In this document: positions 7,066-17,500 of the stretch, one piece after another
Layout: each line of letters starts with the position of its first letter
How positions within the stretch are numbered: the stretch's first letter is position 1
NCBI RefSeq assembly: GCF_021531435.1
Contig: NZ_JAFBIS010000019.1
Location: 1 to 47,397, forward strand
Origin: Oscillibacter valericigenes
GTDB taxonomy: Bacteria > Bacillota > Clostridia > Oscillospirales > Oscillospiraceae
DNA: 47,397 nucleotides
Reading direction: 5' to 3'
Translations under genes and position numbers: made by a program
Notes under the pieces: model-generated
Databases searched by the model: none
What the model saw: the letters and a program-made list of their open reading frames with translations, nothing else
What the model was told of the DNA's origin: nothing

Positions 7066-8346
7066 ATGAACGAGAAATTCAAGGACCTGGGCTTTTACCC
7101 CGCTGATATCCTGCTTCCCAAGGAAGCGGACATGACCAAGTGGGCCGTGGTAGCCTGCGACCAGTTCACCTCTCAGCCGGAGTATTGGCAGGCGGTGGAG
7201 GAGACGGTACAGGAGGCGCCCTCCACACTGCGGCTCATTCTGCCGGAGGCCAAGCTGAACGGCCCCGATGTGGACAAGGATATCGCCGCCATCAACGCTT
7301 CTATGAAGAAATACCTGGACGACGGCGTGTTCAAGACCCTGGGTGACTCCCTCATTTACATCGAACGCACCCAGTCCGACGGCAAGGTGCGCCACGGACT
7401 GATCGGCATGGTGGACCTGGACCAATACGACTTCACCCCCGGCTCCGGCGCCCTCATCCGGGCCACCGAGGGCACGGTGCTGTCCCGTATCCCGCCCCGG
7501 GTCCGGGTGCGGCAGGACGCTCCCATCGAGCTGCCCCATGTGATGCTGCTGATCGACGACCCGGATAAGACCGTCATTGAGCCTCTTACCGCCGCCAGCG
7601 GCGAGATGGAGAAGCTGTACGACTTCGACCTCCAGCAGGGCGGCGGCCATCTGGTGGGCTGGAAGCTGTCCGATGTCCAGATGGACGGCGTGGCGGACGC
7701 TCTGACGGGCCTGTGCTCCGGAGAGGAGATGGAGAAGAAGTACGGTATGCGCGGCGCGGCGCCCCTGCTGTTTGCCGTGGGTGACGGCAACCACTCCCTG
7801 GCTACTGCCAAGCAGTGCTATGAGAATTTGAAGAAGGTCACGCCGGAGAGCGAGTGGGCCAGTCTGCCCGCCCGGTATGCCCTGGTAGAGGTGGTGAACA
7901 ACCACGATGACGCCCTTCAGTTCGAGCCCATCCACCGCGTCCTGTTCGGTGTGGACCATGACGATTTCATGGCCGCGTTCAAGGCGGCTTATCCCAACGC
8001 CTATGAGGGCAAGGGTGAGGGCCATGTCATCGAGGTGGTGTGGGAAGGCCACGATGATTTCGTGACGGTTCCCGACCCCAAGGTCCAGCTGGCGGTGGGT
8101 ACCCTCCAGGGCGTTATCGACGAGTACCTGAAATCCCACAGCGGCGAGGTGGATTACATCCACGGCGACGAGGTGACAAAGGAACTGGGCGGCAAGAGCG
8201 GCAACATGGGCTTCCTGCTGCCCGCCATGGGCAAGGAGCAGCTGTTCAAGACCGTCATGGCCGACGGCGTGCTGCCCCGTAAGACCTTCTCCATGGGTCA
8301 TGCCCAGGATAAGCGCTACTATGTGGAGGCCCGAAAGATCAAATAA
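7066..8346 (+). CDS. DUF1015 family protein
   Basis: The 426-aa product is a full-length DUF1015 member, seen from FYPADILLP at the N-terminus, WAVVACDQFTSQPEYW, and the central VGDGNHSLATA, equivalent to the DGHHR-type motif of the family. Its biochemical role is not settled. From memory, these genes often sit beside serine-biosynthesis genes; here it follows thrH in a probable operon, which supports a link to serine or phosphoserine metabolism, by inference only. ATG at 7066 follows GGGAGA. A terminator-like hairpin separates it from ispE. Confidence 0.88.
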   Translation: MNEKFKDLGFYPADILLPKEADMTKWAVVACDQFTSQPEYWQAVEETVQEAPSTLRLILPEAKLNGPDVDKDIAAINASMKKYLDDGVFKTLGDSLIYIERTQSDGKVRHGLIGMVDLDQYDFTPGSGALIRATEGTVLSRIPPRVRVRQDAPIELPHVMLLIDDPDKTVIEPLTAASGEMEKLYDFDLQQGGGHLVGWKLSDVQMDGVADALTGLCSGEEMEKKYGMRGAAPLLFAVGDGNHSLATAKQCYENLKKVTPESEWASLPARYALVEVVNNHDDALQFEPIHRVLFGVDHDDFMAAFKAAYPNAYEGKGEGHVIEVVWEGHDDFVTVPDPKVQLAVGTLQGVIDEYLKSHSGEVDYIHGDEVTKELGGKSGNMGFLLPAMGKEQLFKTVMADGVLPRKTFSMGHAQDKRYYVEARKIK

Positions 8347-8376
8347 GATTGCATGGGCTTTCAGAACATGCTAAAC

Positions 8377-8412
8377 TGTCCCCGTGGAGTTTTCCGCGGG
8401 GACAATTTTTTA
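8377..8412 (+). terminator. Intrinsic terminator between DUF1015 gene and ispE
   Basis: A 12-bp stem (8377-8388 with 8393-8404) with GTTT loop, followed by AATTTTTT. The AGGAG of ispE begins right at its end, so ispE is either read through or has its own unrecognised promoter. Confidence 0.85.
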
Positions 8413-8423
8413 GGAGAATCATC

Positions 8424-9281
8424 ATGAAAACATTGACGGCTCCGGCAAAAGTAAATCTGGCTTTGGACATCCTGGGCACCCGGCCTGACGGCTACCATGA
8501 TATGCGGATGGTCATGCAGACCGTCTCGCTCTGCGATACCGTTGCCGTTGAGGAAACGGCGGAGGGCTTTGAACTGCGGACGGATGGGGATTTCATCCCG
8601 GCGGGGAAGAAAACATTGGAGCAGCGGGCGGCGGAGGCTTTTTTCGAGGCCGCCGGACTTCCCATGCCGGGTCTGCGGGTGACTCTGGAAAAAGTGACGC
8701 CCGCCTACGCCGGACTCGGCGGCGGCAGCGCCGATGTGGCGGCACTCCTGCGTATTCTGCGGGATGCGTATGCGCCGGAAATGTCCGCGGAGGAACTGGA
8801 GCGCATCGGTTTTACCGTGGGCAGCGACATGCCCTTTTGCGTCCGAGGCGGCACCGCTCTGGCGGAGGGCCGGGGCGAGGTGCTGACAGACCTGCCGCCT
8901 CTGCCGGACTGCTGGTTCGTCCTCTGCAAGCCGGATTTCGGCATCCCCACGCCATCCTTGTTTGCTTTGGTGGATGGGGGAGAGCTGGTTCGCCGTCCGG
9001 ACATCGGCGGCATGCGGCTGGCACTGGAGGCCGGAGATTTGGCAGGTGTGGCGGCCCGGCTGGGGAATGTGTTTGAGGAGGTTTTGCCGGAGGAATACCA
9101 CGAGGTATTTGCCGTGAAAAGCCGTCTTTTGGAGCTTGGTGCGCTGAACGCCGCCATGAGCGGCTCCGGGCCCACGGTGTTCGGCATCTTTGCGGAGCGG
9201 GAGACGGCCCGGCGGACGTTTGAGGCGCTGAAGCAGGACTACCGGCAGACATATCTGGCGGTTCCCGTCAAAAAATTCTGA
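8424..9281 (+). CDS. ispE: 4-diphosphocytidyl-2-C-methyl-D-erythritol kinase
   Basis: IspE phosphorylates CDP-methylerythritol in the MEP pathway to isoprenoid precursors. The 285-aa product shows all GHMP-kinase motifs: PAKVNLALDILGTRPDGYH at the N-terminus (substrate Lys, Asn and His), the ATP loop AYAGLGGGSADVAALL (about 96-110), and the C-terminal MSGSGPTVFGIF. ATG at 8424 follows AGGAGA by 6 nt. The next gene, spoIIR, lies 81 nt downstream. Confidence 0.95.
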   Translation: MKTLTAPAKVNLALDILGTRPDGYHDMRMVMQTVSLCDTVAVEETAEGFELRTDGDFIPAGKKTLEQRAAEAFFEAAGLPMPGLRVTLEKVTPAYAGLGGGSADVAALLRILRDAYAPEMSAEELERIGFTVGSDMPFCVRGGTALAEGRGEVLTDLPPLPDCWFVLCKPDFGIPTPSLFALVDGGELVRRPDIGGMRLALEAGDLAGVAARLGNVFEEVLPEEYHEVFAVKSRLLELGALNAAMSGSGPTVFGIFAERETARRTFEALKQDYRQTYLAVPVKKF

Positions 9282-9362
9282 GAATTTGTATAAATCACAG
9301 CGGTTTTGTCTATGATTCCATCAAAGGCCAACGGGCCTACATACCAATAAGGATGGAATGAT

Positions 9363-9998
9363 ATGAAAACCGCAGTGAAAGAACGCAGACATCAATTAAA
9401 GTTTTTTGAAATTGCATTGCTGATCGGCCTGGCAGTATTCCTGACCTCCGGGGCACTGGCCCTGCGGACCCAGAATGACCTGGCAGAGAAGGTGGTGCGG
9501 CTCCATGTGCTGGCAAATTCCGATTCCGAGGAGGATCAGGCCCTGAAGCTCAAGGTGCGGGATGTGGTACTGGAGCGGGCCACTGCCATTTTGGAAGAGT
9601 CCCCTGACCGCCGGGAGGCAGAGAGCCGCCTGCGGGGGGAACTGCTGGAGCTGGAGCGCATCGCTGCGGCGGAGATCGTTGCGGAAGGCTACGATTACCC
9701 GGTGACGGTAGAGCTGGAGAACACGGAGTTTCCCACAAAAGCGTATGACGGTTTTACCCTGCCCGCCGGAGAATACCTGGCCTTACGGGTCATTATCGGT
9801 GAGGGAAAAGGCCGGAACTGGTGGTGTGTGGTGTTCCCGCCGCTGTGTACCGCCGCGTCCGCCGATGTGCCCGCTTCCGCTCTGGCCGCTGGCTTTTCTG
9901 AGGAGGAAGTCCGCCTCATCACGGAGGAAGACCGGGGCTATGTGCTGAAATTCAAAGCCGTGGAGTGGTGGGAGACCCTGAGAGAGAAATGGGATTGA
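9363..9998 (+). CDS. spoIIR: Stage II sporulation protein R
   Basis: SpoIIR is secreted from the forespore into the intermembrane space, where it triggers SpoIIGA to process pro-sigma-E in the mother cell. The 211-aa product has a single N-terminal membrane anchor or signal (about 17-36), then the family core RLHVLANSDSEEDQALKLKVRD and NWWCVVFPPLC. Expression is forespore-specific (sigma-F) in known spore formers. GTATA at 9288 with a 15-nt spacer to GTCTATGATT is only a partial sigma-F match. The stop is 11 nt before the VOC gene start, so the two may be cotranscribed. Confidence 0.93.
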   Translation: MKTAVKERRHQLKFFEIALLIGLAVFLTSGALALRTQNDLAEKVVRLHVLANSDSEEDQALKLKVRDVVLERATAILEESPDRREAESRLRGELLELERIAAAEIVAEGYDYPVTVELENTEFPTKAYDGFTLPAGEYLALRVIIGEGKGRNWWCVVFPPLCTAASADVPASALAAGFSEEEVRLITEEDRGYVLKFKAVEWWETLREKWD

Positions 9999-10009
9999 GA
10001 GGGATGGAC

Positions 10010-10483
10010 ATGGGATTGAAAGCGGGCGGACCGCTGTTTGCGGTGCGGGATATGGCGCGCTCTCTGGCGTTTTACCGGGAGGTACTGGGTCTGGAAGTGG
10101 TCAATGACTTCGGCGCCAATAAGGTACTCACCGGGGGACTGTCCCTCCAGACACTGGAGACCTGGGCCGAATTTCTGGACAAGCAGACAGGGGACATCCG
10201 TTTCGGCGGGAACGACGCCGAGATGTACTATGTGGCTGACGACTTTGACGCCTTTTTGGGTATCCTGAAAAATCACCCGGAGATCAAGCTGGTGCGTCCG
10301 CCCGTGGAGCACCGCTGGGGCCAGCGGGCCGTGCGGCTGTACGACCCGGACGGCCACATCCTCGAGGTGGGCGAGAGCCTGGACAAGGTGGCCAAGCGGT
10401 TCCGGGACGGCGGATTGAACGAGGAGGGCGTGGCTAGGCGCATGGATATTAGTTTGGAATATGCCAAAGAACTTTTGAAATAA
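10010..10483 (+). CDS. VOC (glyoxalase/dioxygenase) superfamily protein
   Basis: The 157-aa product has the paired beta-alpha-beta fold of the vicinal oxygen chelate superfamily, with AVRDMARSLAFYREVLGLEV at the start and RLYDPDGHILEVGE near residue 115, whose Glu is a usual metal ligand. The C-terminal 35 residues (after VGE) form a helical extension not typical of simple glyoxalases. The substrate cannot be told. ATG at 10010 lies 6 nt after GAGAGGG; the ATG at 10004 is possible but too close to that site. A strong terminator follows. Confidence 0.85.
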   Translation: MGLKAGGPLFAVRDMARSLAFYREVLGLEVVNDFGANKVLTGGLSLQTLETWAEFLDKQTGDIRFGGNDAEMYYVADDFDAFLGILKNHPEIKLVRPPVEHRWGQRAVRLYDPDGHILEVGESLDKVAKRFRDGGLNEEGVARRMDISLEYAKELLK

Positions 10484-10488
10484 GTGCG

Positions 10489-10523
10489 AAACCGCCGTTG
10501 GGGATTCCCAACGGCGGTTTTTC
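10489..10523. terminator. Bidirectional terminator
   Basis: A 14-bp perfect stem (10489-10502 with 10507-10520), GATT loop, T-rich end. It is shared by the convergent VOC and DUF1643 genes and slightly overlaps the 3' end of the latter. Confidence 0.9.
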
Positions 10524-11133
10524 AGCGTTTCAGATAAGCAGTAATATCAAAATCAAGCAGTTTGGTATCCTTTCTCAGGTACAGGGGATGGTGGGGATGA
10601 CCGGATTTCAGCAGAGGGCCGGCGGTGTACCACCGGGCGCCCGCAGCCTGGCCGTCGGCGGCGAAGTCCCGCATACAGTCCATGAGGTAGTCCCGCTTTT
10701 CGATGATGTTTCCCCAAGCGGCCCACACCGCCGGATGCTCCGACAGCGACAGCAGGTAGCAGAAGGCCTTGCGGTTTTCCACGTGCAGGGCGGGGTTCAG
10801 GTGCGGCTCCATATCGTCTGGCCGGGTGGCCCGTTGGGCGTAGACGTTGAACATGAGGAAGCTGTCGTAGCCGTTGGCCAGGGCAATGCGCTGGGCGGAC
10901 TGCAGAGTGGGGTCCAGAGCATCCGGCGCGGCGGTGGAGGGATTGATGCCCACGCAGATGAGGGGCTTTTCACCCCGGGTGCCCAGAATGTAACGGTATT
11001 CCGAGTAGGTGTTGGGGACATACAGCCAGCGGCTGACATCATAGTCCGGCGAGGGCCGGAGAGCGGACTCCAGGGCCGGGTCAAACAACTCCAGCGTCAG
11101 CGTGTCGGTGGTTCCCTGTGGGATGTGGGGCAT
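10522..11133 (-). CDS. DUF1643 family protein
   Basis: The 203-aa product matches DUF1643 by RYILGTRGEKPLICVGINPS near residue 50, a central GYDSFLMFNVYAQRAT segment, and the C-terminal GHPHHPLYL. Family members occur in chromosomes and mobile elements and have no agreed function. ATG at 11133 follows a perfect AAAGGAGG. It is divergent from addB. Confidence 0.85.
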   Translation of the reverse strand: MPHIPQGTTDTLTLELFDPALESALRPSPDYDVSRWLYVPNTYSEYRYILGTRGEKPLICVGINPSTAAPDALDPTLQSAQRIALANGYDSFLMFNVYAQRATRPDDMEPHLNPALHVENRKAFCYLLSLSEHPAVWAAWGNIIEKRDYLMDCMRDFAADGQAAGARWYTAGPLLKSGHPHHPLYLRKDTKLLDFDITAYLKR

Positions 11134-11163
11134 GGCGGCGCCTCCTTTTTCGACGTTTTTTTC

Positions 11164-11192
11164 AGGATAGCACACCGGATGAAAAAAGGCAA
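11164..11192 (-). promoter_or_regulatory. Promoter of the DUF1643 gene
   Basis: On the minus strand TTGCCT (11192-11187), 17-bp spacer and TATCCT (11169-11164), preceded by TGC as an extended -10. Confidence 0.5.
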
Positions 11193-11219
11193 CCGGGGCT
11201 GTTAATGGGACAGAAACTA

Positions 11220-11228
11220 TGGTATCAT
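11220..11228 (+). promoter_or_regulatory. Extended -10 promoter of addBA
   Basis: TGGTATCAT fits the TGnTATAAT extended -10 rule; no good -35 lies upstream. It is 30 nt before the addB start. Confidence 0.4.
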
Positions 11229-11258
11229 GTCACACAGGAAAAGAAAAGGAGAACGCCT

Positions 11259-14200
11259 ATGCTGACGATCTTGATGGGCCGTGCCAAAACGGGAAAATCG
11301 GATACAGTACTGCGCCGCATCGCGGAGCTGGGGGATTCCGGCCGGCAGATTTTGCTGGTGCCGGAGCACGCTTCCCACCAGGCGGAGGTGGACCTGTGCC
11401 GCGCCTGCGGCCCCACTGCCAGCCGCCACGCGGAGGTTTTGAGCTTCCGGCGGCTCAGCGACCGGGTGCTGGCCATCACCGGCGGCATCGCCCAGGTGAC
11501 ATTGGACGCCGGCGGTAAGCTGCTGACGCTGCAGAAGGCGTTGACGGAGGTCATGCCCTCTCTGACGGTCTACCGCCGTCCCTCCCAGAAGTCCGCTTTT
11601 CTGCAGCAGCTTTTGGCTTTGTTAGACGAGCTGCGGTGCTACGAGGTCTCCCCGGAAAACCTGTATGCCCAGGCCCAGAACATCACGGGGGCGACCCATG
11701 ACAAGCTCTGCGACCTGAGCCTGCTGTACGGCGCTTATGAGGCCCGCCTGCGGCGTCCCGGCGTGGACGCCCGGGACCGGATGACAAAGCTGTGTGACAG
11801 CCTGGAGGATTCCGGCTACGCCTGCGGCAAGGATATTTTCATCGACGGTTTTACCTATTTCAACGCCCAGGAGCGGCGGGCGCTTTCTGTTCTGCTGCGG
11901 CAGGCCAGGTCTGTCACCGTGACGCTGCTGGGAGAGCCGAACAGCCGGGAGGAGATTTTTGAGGCGTCTCTCAAAACCCTGGGCCAGCTGCGCCGCGTGG
12001 CGGAGCAGGAGCGGTGTCCAGTGGAGATTCAGGTGTTGAAGCGCAGGGATAACACCGCCCTGGGCCATGTGGAGCGGTACTTCTTCGGTGAGAACGTGCC
12101 TTTTGAGGGGGACAGCGGCGCCATCTGTATCCGGGAGGCGGACAACGTGTTCTCCGAGGTGGAGCAGACCGCGGCAGACATTCTACGGCTTGTAGCGGCG
12201 GGGAAGTGCCGCTACCGGGATATTACCGTGGCGGCCAGGAACATGGGAGACTACGAGGGCGTTATCGAGACGGTGTTCGAGCGGTACGGCATCCCGGCCT
12301 ACCTGAGCCGCCGCAGCGATATTCTGGAGAAGCCGGTGTTGAGCCTGCTGACAGGCGTATTGGCGGCTGTCGGCAACGGCTATGAGTACGAGGATATGTT
12401 CCGCTGGCTGAAGACCGGGCTGGCCGGACTGACGGCGGCGGAATGCGATGAGTTGGAAAACTATGTCCTGAAATGGGAGATCCACGGGCAGATGTGGCTG
12501 CGGGATGTGGACTGGACGGAGAACCCGGAGGGCTACGGAGAACCCTGGAACGGGGAACGGCAGGCCCGGCTGGAGCGGATCAATGAGCTGCGCCGTCGGG
12601 TGCGCCAGCCGCTGCTGGCGCTGGCGGAAGGGCTCAAAACCGGAGAAACAGCACGGGAGAAAGTAAATTCCCTTTACAGCTTTATGGAGACGCTGGGCCT
12701 CCAGAACGCGCTGGAAAGCCAGATGAAGGCCCAGGCGGAGGCGGGAAGGCTCCAGGACGCGGAGGAGACGGCTCAGCTCTGGGAGATCCTCTGCGGCGTG
12801 CTGGACCAGTTCGTGGAGATTTTGGGCGATGAGCCCATGAGCTTAGACGAGTTTACACGGCTGTTCCGTCAGGTGGTGACCCAGTACAGCGTGGGCACCA
12901 TCCCGGTGTCCCTGGACCAGGTGTCCGTCAGCGAGATCACCCGAAATGACCGCCATACGGACAGGCACCTGTTCCTGCTGGGGGCCAACGACCATGTGCT
13001 GCCGGACCCCGGTCAGAGCGGCGGCATCCTGAACGACGAGGACCGGGATGCGCTGGCCCAGCGGGGTATTGAGCTGGCGCCAACGGGCATGGACCGTATG
13101 AGCATCGAACTGCAGAACCTCTACGCTGCCTTGGCTCAGCCCACCGATGGACTGACGGTCAGCTATCCGGTATCCGATGTGTCCGGGGCGGAGCTGCGGC
13201 CCGCTTTCGTCATCGGCCGTTTACTGAGCCTTTTCCCAGCAATAAAAGTCGAAAAAGAGAGCAATGACAAGGAGTATCGCTTAACAGCTGCTATCCCTGC
13301 GCTGGAGGCGGCGGGGCAGCAGCCCCAGGGGGCGCTGTGGCGGTATTTCGCGGAAGAACCGCGGTTTACGGAGCGTTTGGCGGCTATGGAGCGGGCAGCC
13401 TCTATCAAGCGGGGCAGTCTGTCCCGGAGCGCCGTCCGGGCGCTGTACGGCGACCGGGTGTCCATGTCCGCCTCCCGGCTGGAGCGGATGCGCTCCTGTC
13501 ACTTTGCTTATTTCATGGAATACGGCTTGAAGGCGAAGCCCCGGACTCCGGCGGCGTTTGACGCACCCCAAATCGGCACCTTCCTTCATTTCCTGCTGGA
13601 AAACGTTACCCGGGACGTGCTGGGGATGGGCGGCTTTGCAAAGGTGGATGACGAGGAACTGCACAAGCTGGTGCGGAAATACATTGACCTCTATGTGGAG
13701 CAGGAGCTGCACAACTTCCAGGAGCGGAACGCCCGGTTCAAGTACCTGTTCACCCGGCTGCGGAACACGGCTTATGCCGTCATCGACCAGGTGGCGGAGG
13801 AGATGCGGCACTCGGACTTCATCCCCCTGGAATTTGAGCTTTCCTTCGGCGACAACGGTACTTTGCCCGCCGTGGTGGTGTCCGAGCCGGACGCGGAGCT
13901 GCGGGTGGGCGGCAAGGTGGACCGGGTGGACGGCTGGGTGAAGGACGGCAAGCTGTATCTCCGGGTGGTGGACTATAAGTCCGGTAAAAAAGCCTTCGAC
14001 CTGGCGGCGGTGAAGATGGGGCTGGACATTCAGATGCTGCTCTACCTCTTTACTTTGCAAAAGGAAGGAAAAGAGCACTTCGGCTATGAGATCGAGCCGG
14101 CGGGGGTGATGTACCTGCCCGCCAGGGATGAAATTTTGAGCCTGGAGCGGAATATCCCGCCGGAGAAGCTGGAAAGCGAGCGGCAGAAGCAGCTGAAACG

Positions 14201-14570
14201 CTCCGGTCTGCTGCTGGCGGAACCCGCCGTGCTGGAGGCCATGGAGCACGACTCCCTGCGGGAGCCCCACTACCTGCCCCTGCGGGTGAGCCGGGATGGA
14301 AGTCTCTCCGGCAGCATCGCCTCGGCGGCGCAGCTCGGCAAGCTTGGAAAGTACGTGGAGAAGCTGCTGCATCAAATCGCCGCCGAGGTGCGGCAGGGCA
14401 ACATCGACGCCGATCCATGCTGCCACAGCGAGGACGACAGCTTCTGTCAATACTGCGACTGGGCCGACGCCTGCCACTTTCAGGACGGGCGGGACGGCGA
14501 CCATTTGCGCTACATCCTGCCGGTGAAGCCGGAGGAATTCTGGAGAGCGCTGGACGAGGAGGGAGACTGA
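11259..14570 (+). CDS. addB: ATP-dependent helicase/nuclease subunit AddB
   Basis: AddB is the second subunit of the AddAB (RecBCD-like) enzyme, which resects double-strand breaks up to Chi for RecA loading. The 1103-aa product has a Walker A GRAKTGKS at residue 7, the C-terminal RecB-type nuclease with GGKVDRVD and VVDYKSGKK, and the four Cys of the iron-sulfur cluster: Cys747 (SCHFAYFMEYGL), then Cys1063, Cys1066 and Cys1072 (CQYCDWADAC). Length is slightly under the usual 1150-1170. ATG at 11259 follows AAAGGAG. The stop is one base before the addA start, so the subunits are coupled. Confidence 0.95.
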   Translation: MLTILMGRAKTGKSDTVLRRIAELGDSGRQILLVPEHASHQAEVDLCRACGPTASRHAEVLSFRRLSDRVLAITGGIAQVTLDAGGKLLTLQKALTEVMPSLTVYRRPSQKSAFLQQLLALLDELRCYEVSPENLYAQAQNITGATHDKLCDLSLLYGAYEARLRRPGVDARDRMTKLCDSLEDSGYACGKDIFIDGFTYFNAQERRALSVLLRQARSVTVTLLGEPNSREEIFEASLKTLGQLRRVAEQERCPVEIQVLKRRDNTALGHVERYFFGENVPFEGDSGAICIREADNVFSEVEQTAADILRLVAAGKCRYRDITVAARNMGDYEGVIETVFERYGIPAYLSRRSDILEKPVLSLLTGVLAAVGNGYEYEDMFRWLKTGLAGLTAAECDELENYVLKWEIHGQMWLRDVDWTENPEGYGEPWNGERQARLERINELRRRVRQPLLALAEGLKTGETAREKVNSLYSFMETLGLQNALESQMKAQAEAGRLQDAEETAQLWEILCGVLDQFVEILGDEPMSLDEFTRLFRQVVTQYSVGTIPVSLDQVSVSEITRNDRHTDRHLFLLGANDHVLPDPGQSGGILNDEDRDALAQRGIELAPTGMDRMSIELQNLYAALAQPTDGLTVSYPVSDVSGAELRPAFVIGRLLSLFPAIKVEKESNDKEYRLTAAIPALEAAGQQPQGALWRYFAEEPRFTERLAAMERAASIKRGSLSRSAVRALYGDRVSMSASRLERMRSCHFAYFMEYGLKAKPRTPAAFDAPQIGTFLHFLLENVTRDVLGMGGFAKVDDEELHKLVRKYIDLYVEQELHNFQERNARFKYLFTRLRNTAYAVIDQVAEEMRHSDFIPLEFELSFGDNGTLPAVVVSEPDAELRVGGKVDRVDGWVKDGKLYLRVVDYKSGKKAFDLAAVKMGLDIQMLLYLFTLQKEGKEHFGYEIEPAGVMYLPARDEILSLERNIPPEKLESERQKQLKRSGLLLAEPAVLEAMEHDSLREPHYLPLRVSRDGSLSGSIASAAQLGKLGKYVEKLLHQIAAEVRQGNIDADPCCHSEDDSFCQYCDWADACHFQDGRDGDHLRYILPVKPEEFWRALDEEGD

Positions 14571-14571
14571 C

Positions 14572-17500
14572 ATGGCAAAATTGACATTGACTCCCCAGCA
14601 GCGCTCCGTGGTGGAGAACCGGGGCGGAAGCCTGCTGGTGTCCGCCGCCGCCGGCTCCGGAAAGACGAAGGTGCTGGTGGAGCGGCTGTTCCGGTATGTA
14701 ACGGAAGAGCACTGCAATGTGGATGATTTCCTCATCATTACTTATACGAAGGCCGCCGCCGCGGAGCTTAGAAGCAAGATCGCCTCAGAGCTCAGCAGGC
14801 ATTTGGCGGAGACGCCCAACGACCAGCATTTGAAGCGGCAGCTTCTGCGGGTGTATCAGGCGGACATCAAGACGGTGGACGCCTTCTGCACGGCGCTGCT
14901 GCGGGAGAACACCCATCTCCTGGCCCGGGAGGAGGACCGCTGCGCCCTGACGCCGGACTTCCGGGTGCTGGATGACAGCGAGGCACAGCTGATTCGCCAG
15001 CGGGTGCTGGCCCGGACGCTGGAGAGCTTTTACGACACGCTGGATGCGGGGAAAGAACAGCTGGCGGACACGCTGGGCGCGGGCCGGGACGACCGGGCGC
15101 TGGAGGAGTTGGTGCTGGAACTGTACGATAAGCTGCAAAGCCACGCCTATCCTGCCAAATGGCTGACGGAAAACAGGAAAGCCTGGGAGGACCTGGACGG
15201 GGAATTTGACGACACGCCTTACGCCGGGGAACTGATGGACATGGTGCGGCGCCAGGCCGCCCACTGGGCGGCGCTGCTGCGGCAGGGCGCCGAGCGGACA
15301 GATGGCGATGCGGCACTGTCCGCCGGGTACGGCAGTAAATTTCTGATTGCCGCCCAGGGCTTTTTGGAGCTGAGCGAAAGCGGCTGCTGGGAGGAAGCCC
15401 GGCAGCGGGAAGCCATGATCGAATTTCCCAAGCTGACCACCCCCAGAGGACGGAAGGATGACCCGGCGGTGACGGCGCTGAAGCAGATCTGGGAGGGCGC
15501 CAAGGCCGCCACGAAGAAGCTGGACGGCTTGCTGAACGTCAGCGGAGAGGAGGCCATGGAGGACCTGCGGGCGGTGGCTCCGGCCATGATAGCCCTGCTG
15601 GACCTGACGGCGGACTTCGGTGAGGCCTACCGGGTGGAGAAGCTGCGGCTGAACGCCGCCGACTTCTCCGACCAGGAGCATCTGGCCCTGCGGCTGCTGG
15701 TAGCGGAGGACGGCTCTCCTACGGAGCTGGGCACCCAGGTGGCGGCCCGGTATCAGGAAATTCTGGTGGACGAGTATCAGGACACCAACGAGGTCCAAAA
15801 CGCCATCTTCCGGGCGGTGAGCAAGCGCGGACAGAACATCTTTACCGTGGGCGACGTGAAGCAGAGCATTTACCGTTTTCGTCTGGCGGACCCCACGATT
15901 TTCCTGGGAAAATACAACCGCTTCAAGTCTTATGAGGACGCGGAAGAAGGCGAGGAGCGGAAAATTCTTCTCTCCAAGAACTTCCGCTCCCGGAAGGAGA
16001 TCCTGGACGCCGCCAACTTCATTTTTGAGAATATCCTCTCTGTGGAGATGGGGGAGATGGCCTACGGCGACGACGAGGCTCTCCATTTCGGCGCGGAGTA
16101 TTACCCGGAGCGCCATGACTGCGGCACGGAATTCCACCTGATCTCCGCCCAGCGGAAGTCGGCGGGGAATGACCATCCGGTGAAGAGACTGACGGCAGAG
16201 GCCCGATTCGTGGCGGCGCGCATCCGGCGGCTTTTGGATGAGGGCTATCCCGTGACCGACGGCGACGGCACCCTGCGTCCCTGCCGGCCGGAGGACATCG
16301 TCATTCTGATGCGATCTCCCGGCAGCCGGACGGCGGCCTTTTCCGAGGCTCTGGCGGAGCGGGACATTCCCTGCTCCTTCGAGGAGAGTGGCGACTTTTT
16401 CCACACCATGGAGATCTCCGTCATGCTGGCGCTGCTGGAGCTGGTGGACAATCCCCGGCAGGACGTGCCGCTGATCTCCGTGCTGCGGTCCCCGGTATTC
16501 GGCTTCACACCGGACAGACTGGCGGAAATTCGGGGAAAGACCCCGGTCGGTGATTTCTACGGTGCGGTGGAGGCCGACGGCGGAGAGGATTGCCTTCGCT
16601 TTTTGGAGACCCTGGAGGAACTGCGGCTGGCGGCACGGGACATGAGCGTCCACCGCCTGGTGTGGCACATTTACAACAAGCTGAATATCCTGGGCATTTT
16701 CGGCGCCATGGACAGCGGCGGAGAGCGGAAGGAGAACCTCATCACCCTCAGCAGCTATGCGGAGAAATTCGAAAGCAGCGGCTACAAGGGCCTGTTCGCC
16801 TTTGTGACCCAGCTCCGGCGTCTGCTGGACGCGGGGCAGGAGCCTGCCATCAAGGGCGGCGCGGCGGTGAATGGTGTGCGCCTTATGAGCATCCATAAGT
16901 CTAAGGGCCTGGAATTCCCCATCGTTATTCTGGCGGACCTGGACCACACCTTTTCCCGGCAGGATTTCGACACGGCGGTGCTGGTCCATCCCCAGATGGG
17001 CCTGGGGCCCCGGCGGGTGGACTTGAAGCGGAAGATCAAATATCCCACCCTGGCACGGCTGGCCATCGAAGAAAAGCTCCGCCGGGAGAACTTGGCGGAG
17101 GAGCAGCGCATCCTGTACGTGGCCATGACCCGGCCCAAGGAGAAGCTGATCCTGGTGGATTCCATGTACAATGCGGCAGGCCGGCTGCAAAAATTGGCGG
17201 CCATGGCCTCCTGCCCGGTGCTGCCGGAGACGGTGGCCGGATGTAAAACATTTGGAGAATGGCTGCTGCTGCCTCTGCTGTGCCGCCCGGAGGCCGCGCC
17301 CCTGCGGGCCTGCGGAGAGGTGGAAGTGGAACAGATGTATTGCGGAGATACCAACCCATGGCAAGTATTTCTCCATGACAGCGAGGCTTACCGGACACGG
17401 CCCGGCAGGGCCGTGCTTACGGAGGAGACAGAAGGCCGGGAGGCATCTTTTGACCCGGAACTGCTGGAATTTCAGTATCCTTACCGCCTGGAAACGGACT

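Noticed and set aside
9288-9317. Sigma-F promoter of spoIIR
   Set aside because: GTATA is right but the -10 matches at too few positions; mentioned only in the gene entry.
13281-14738. Open frame of 485 codons antisense to addB/addA
   Set aside because: Shadow of the addB nuclease region; low-complexity His/Gln/Leu-rich product without domains.
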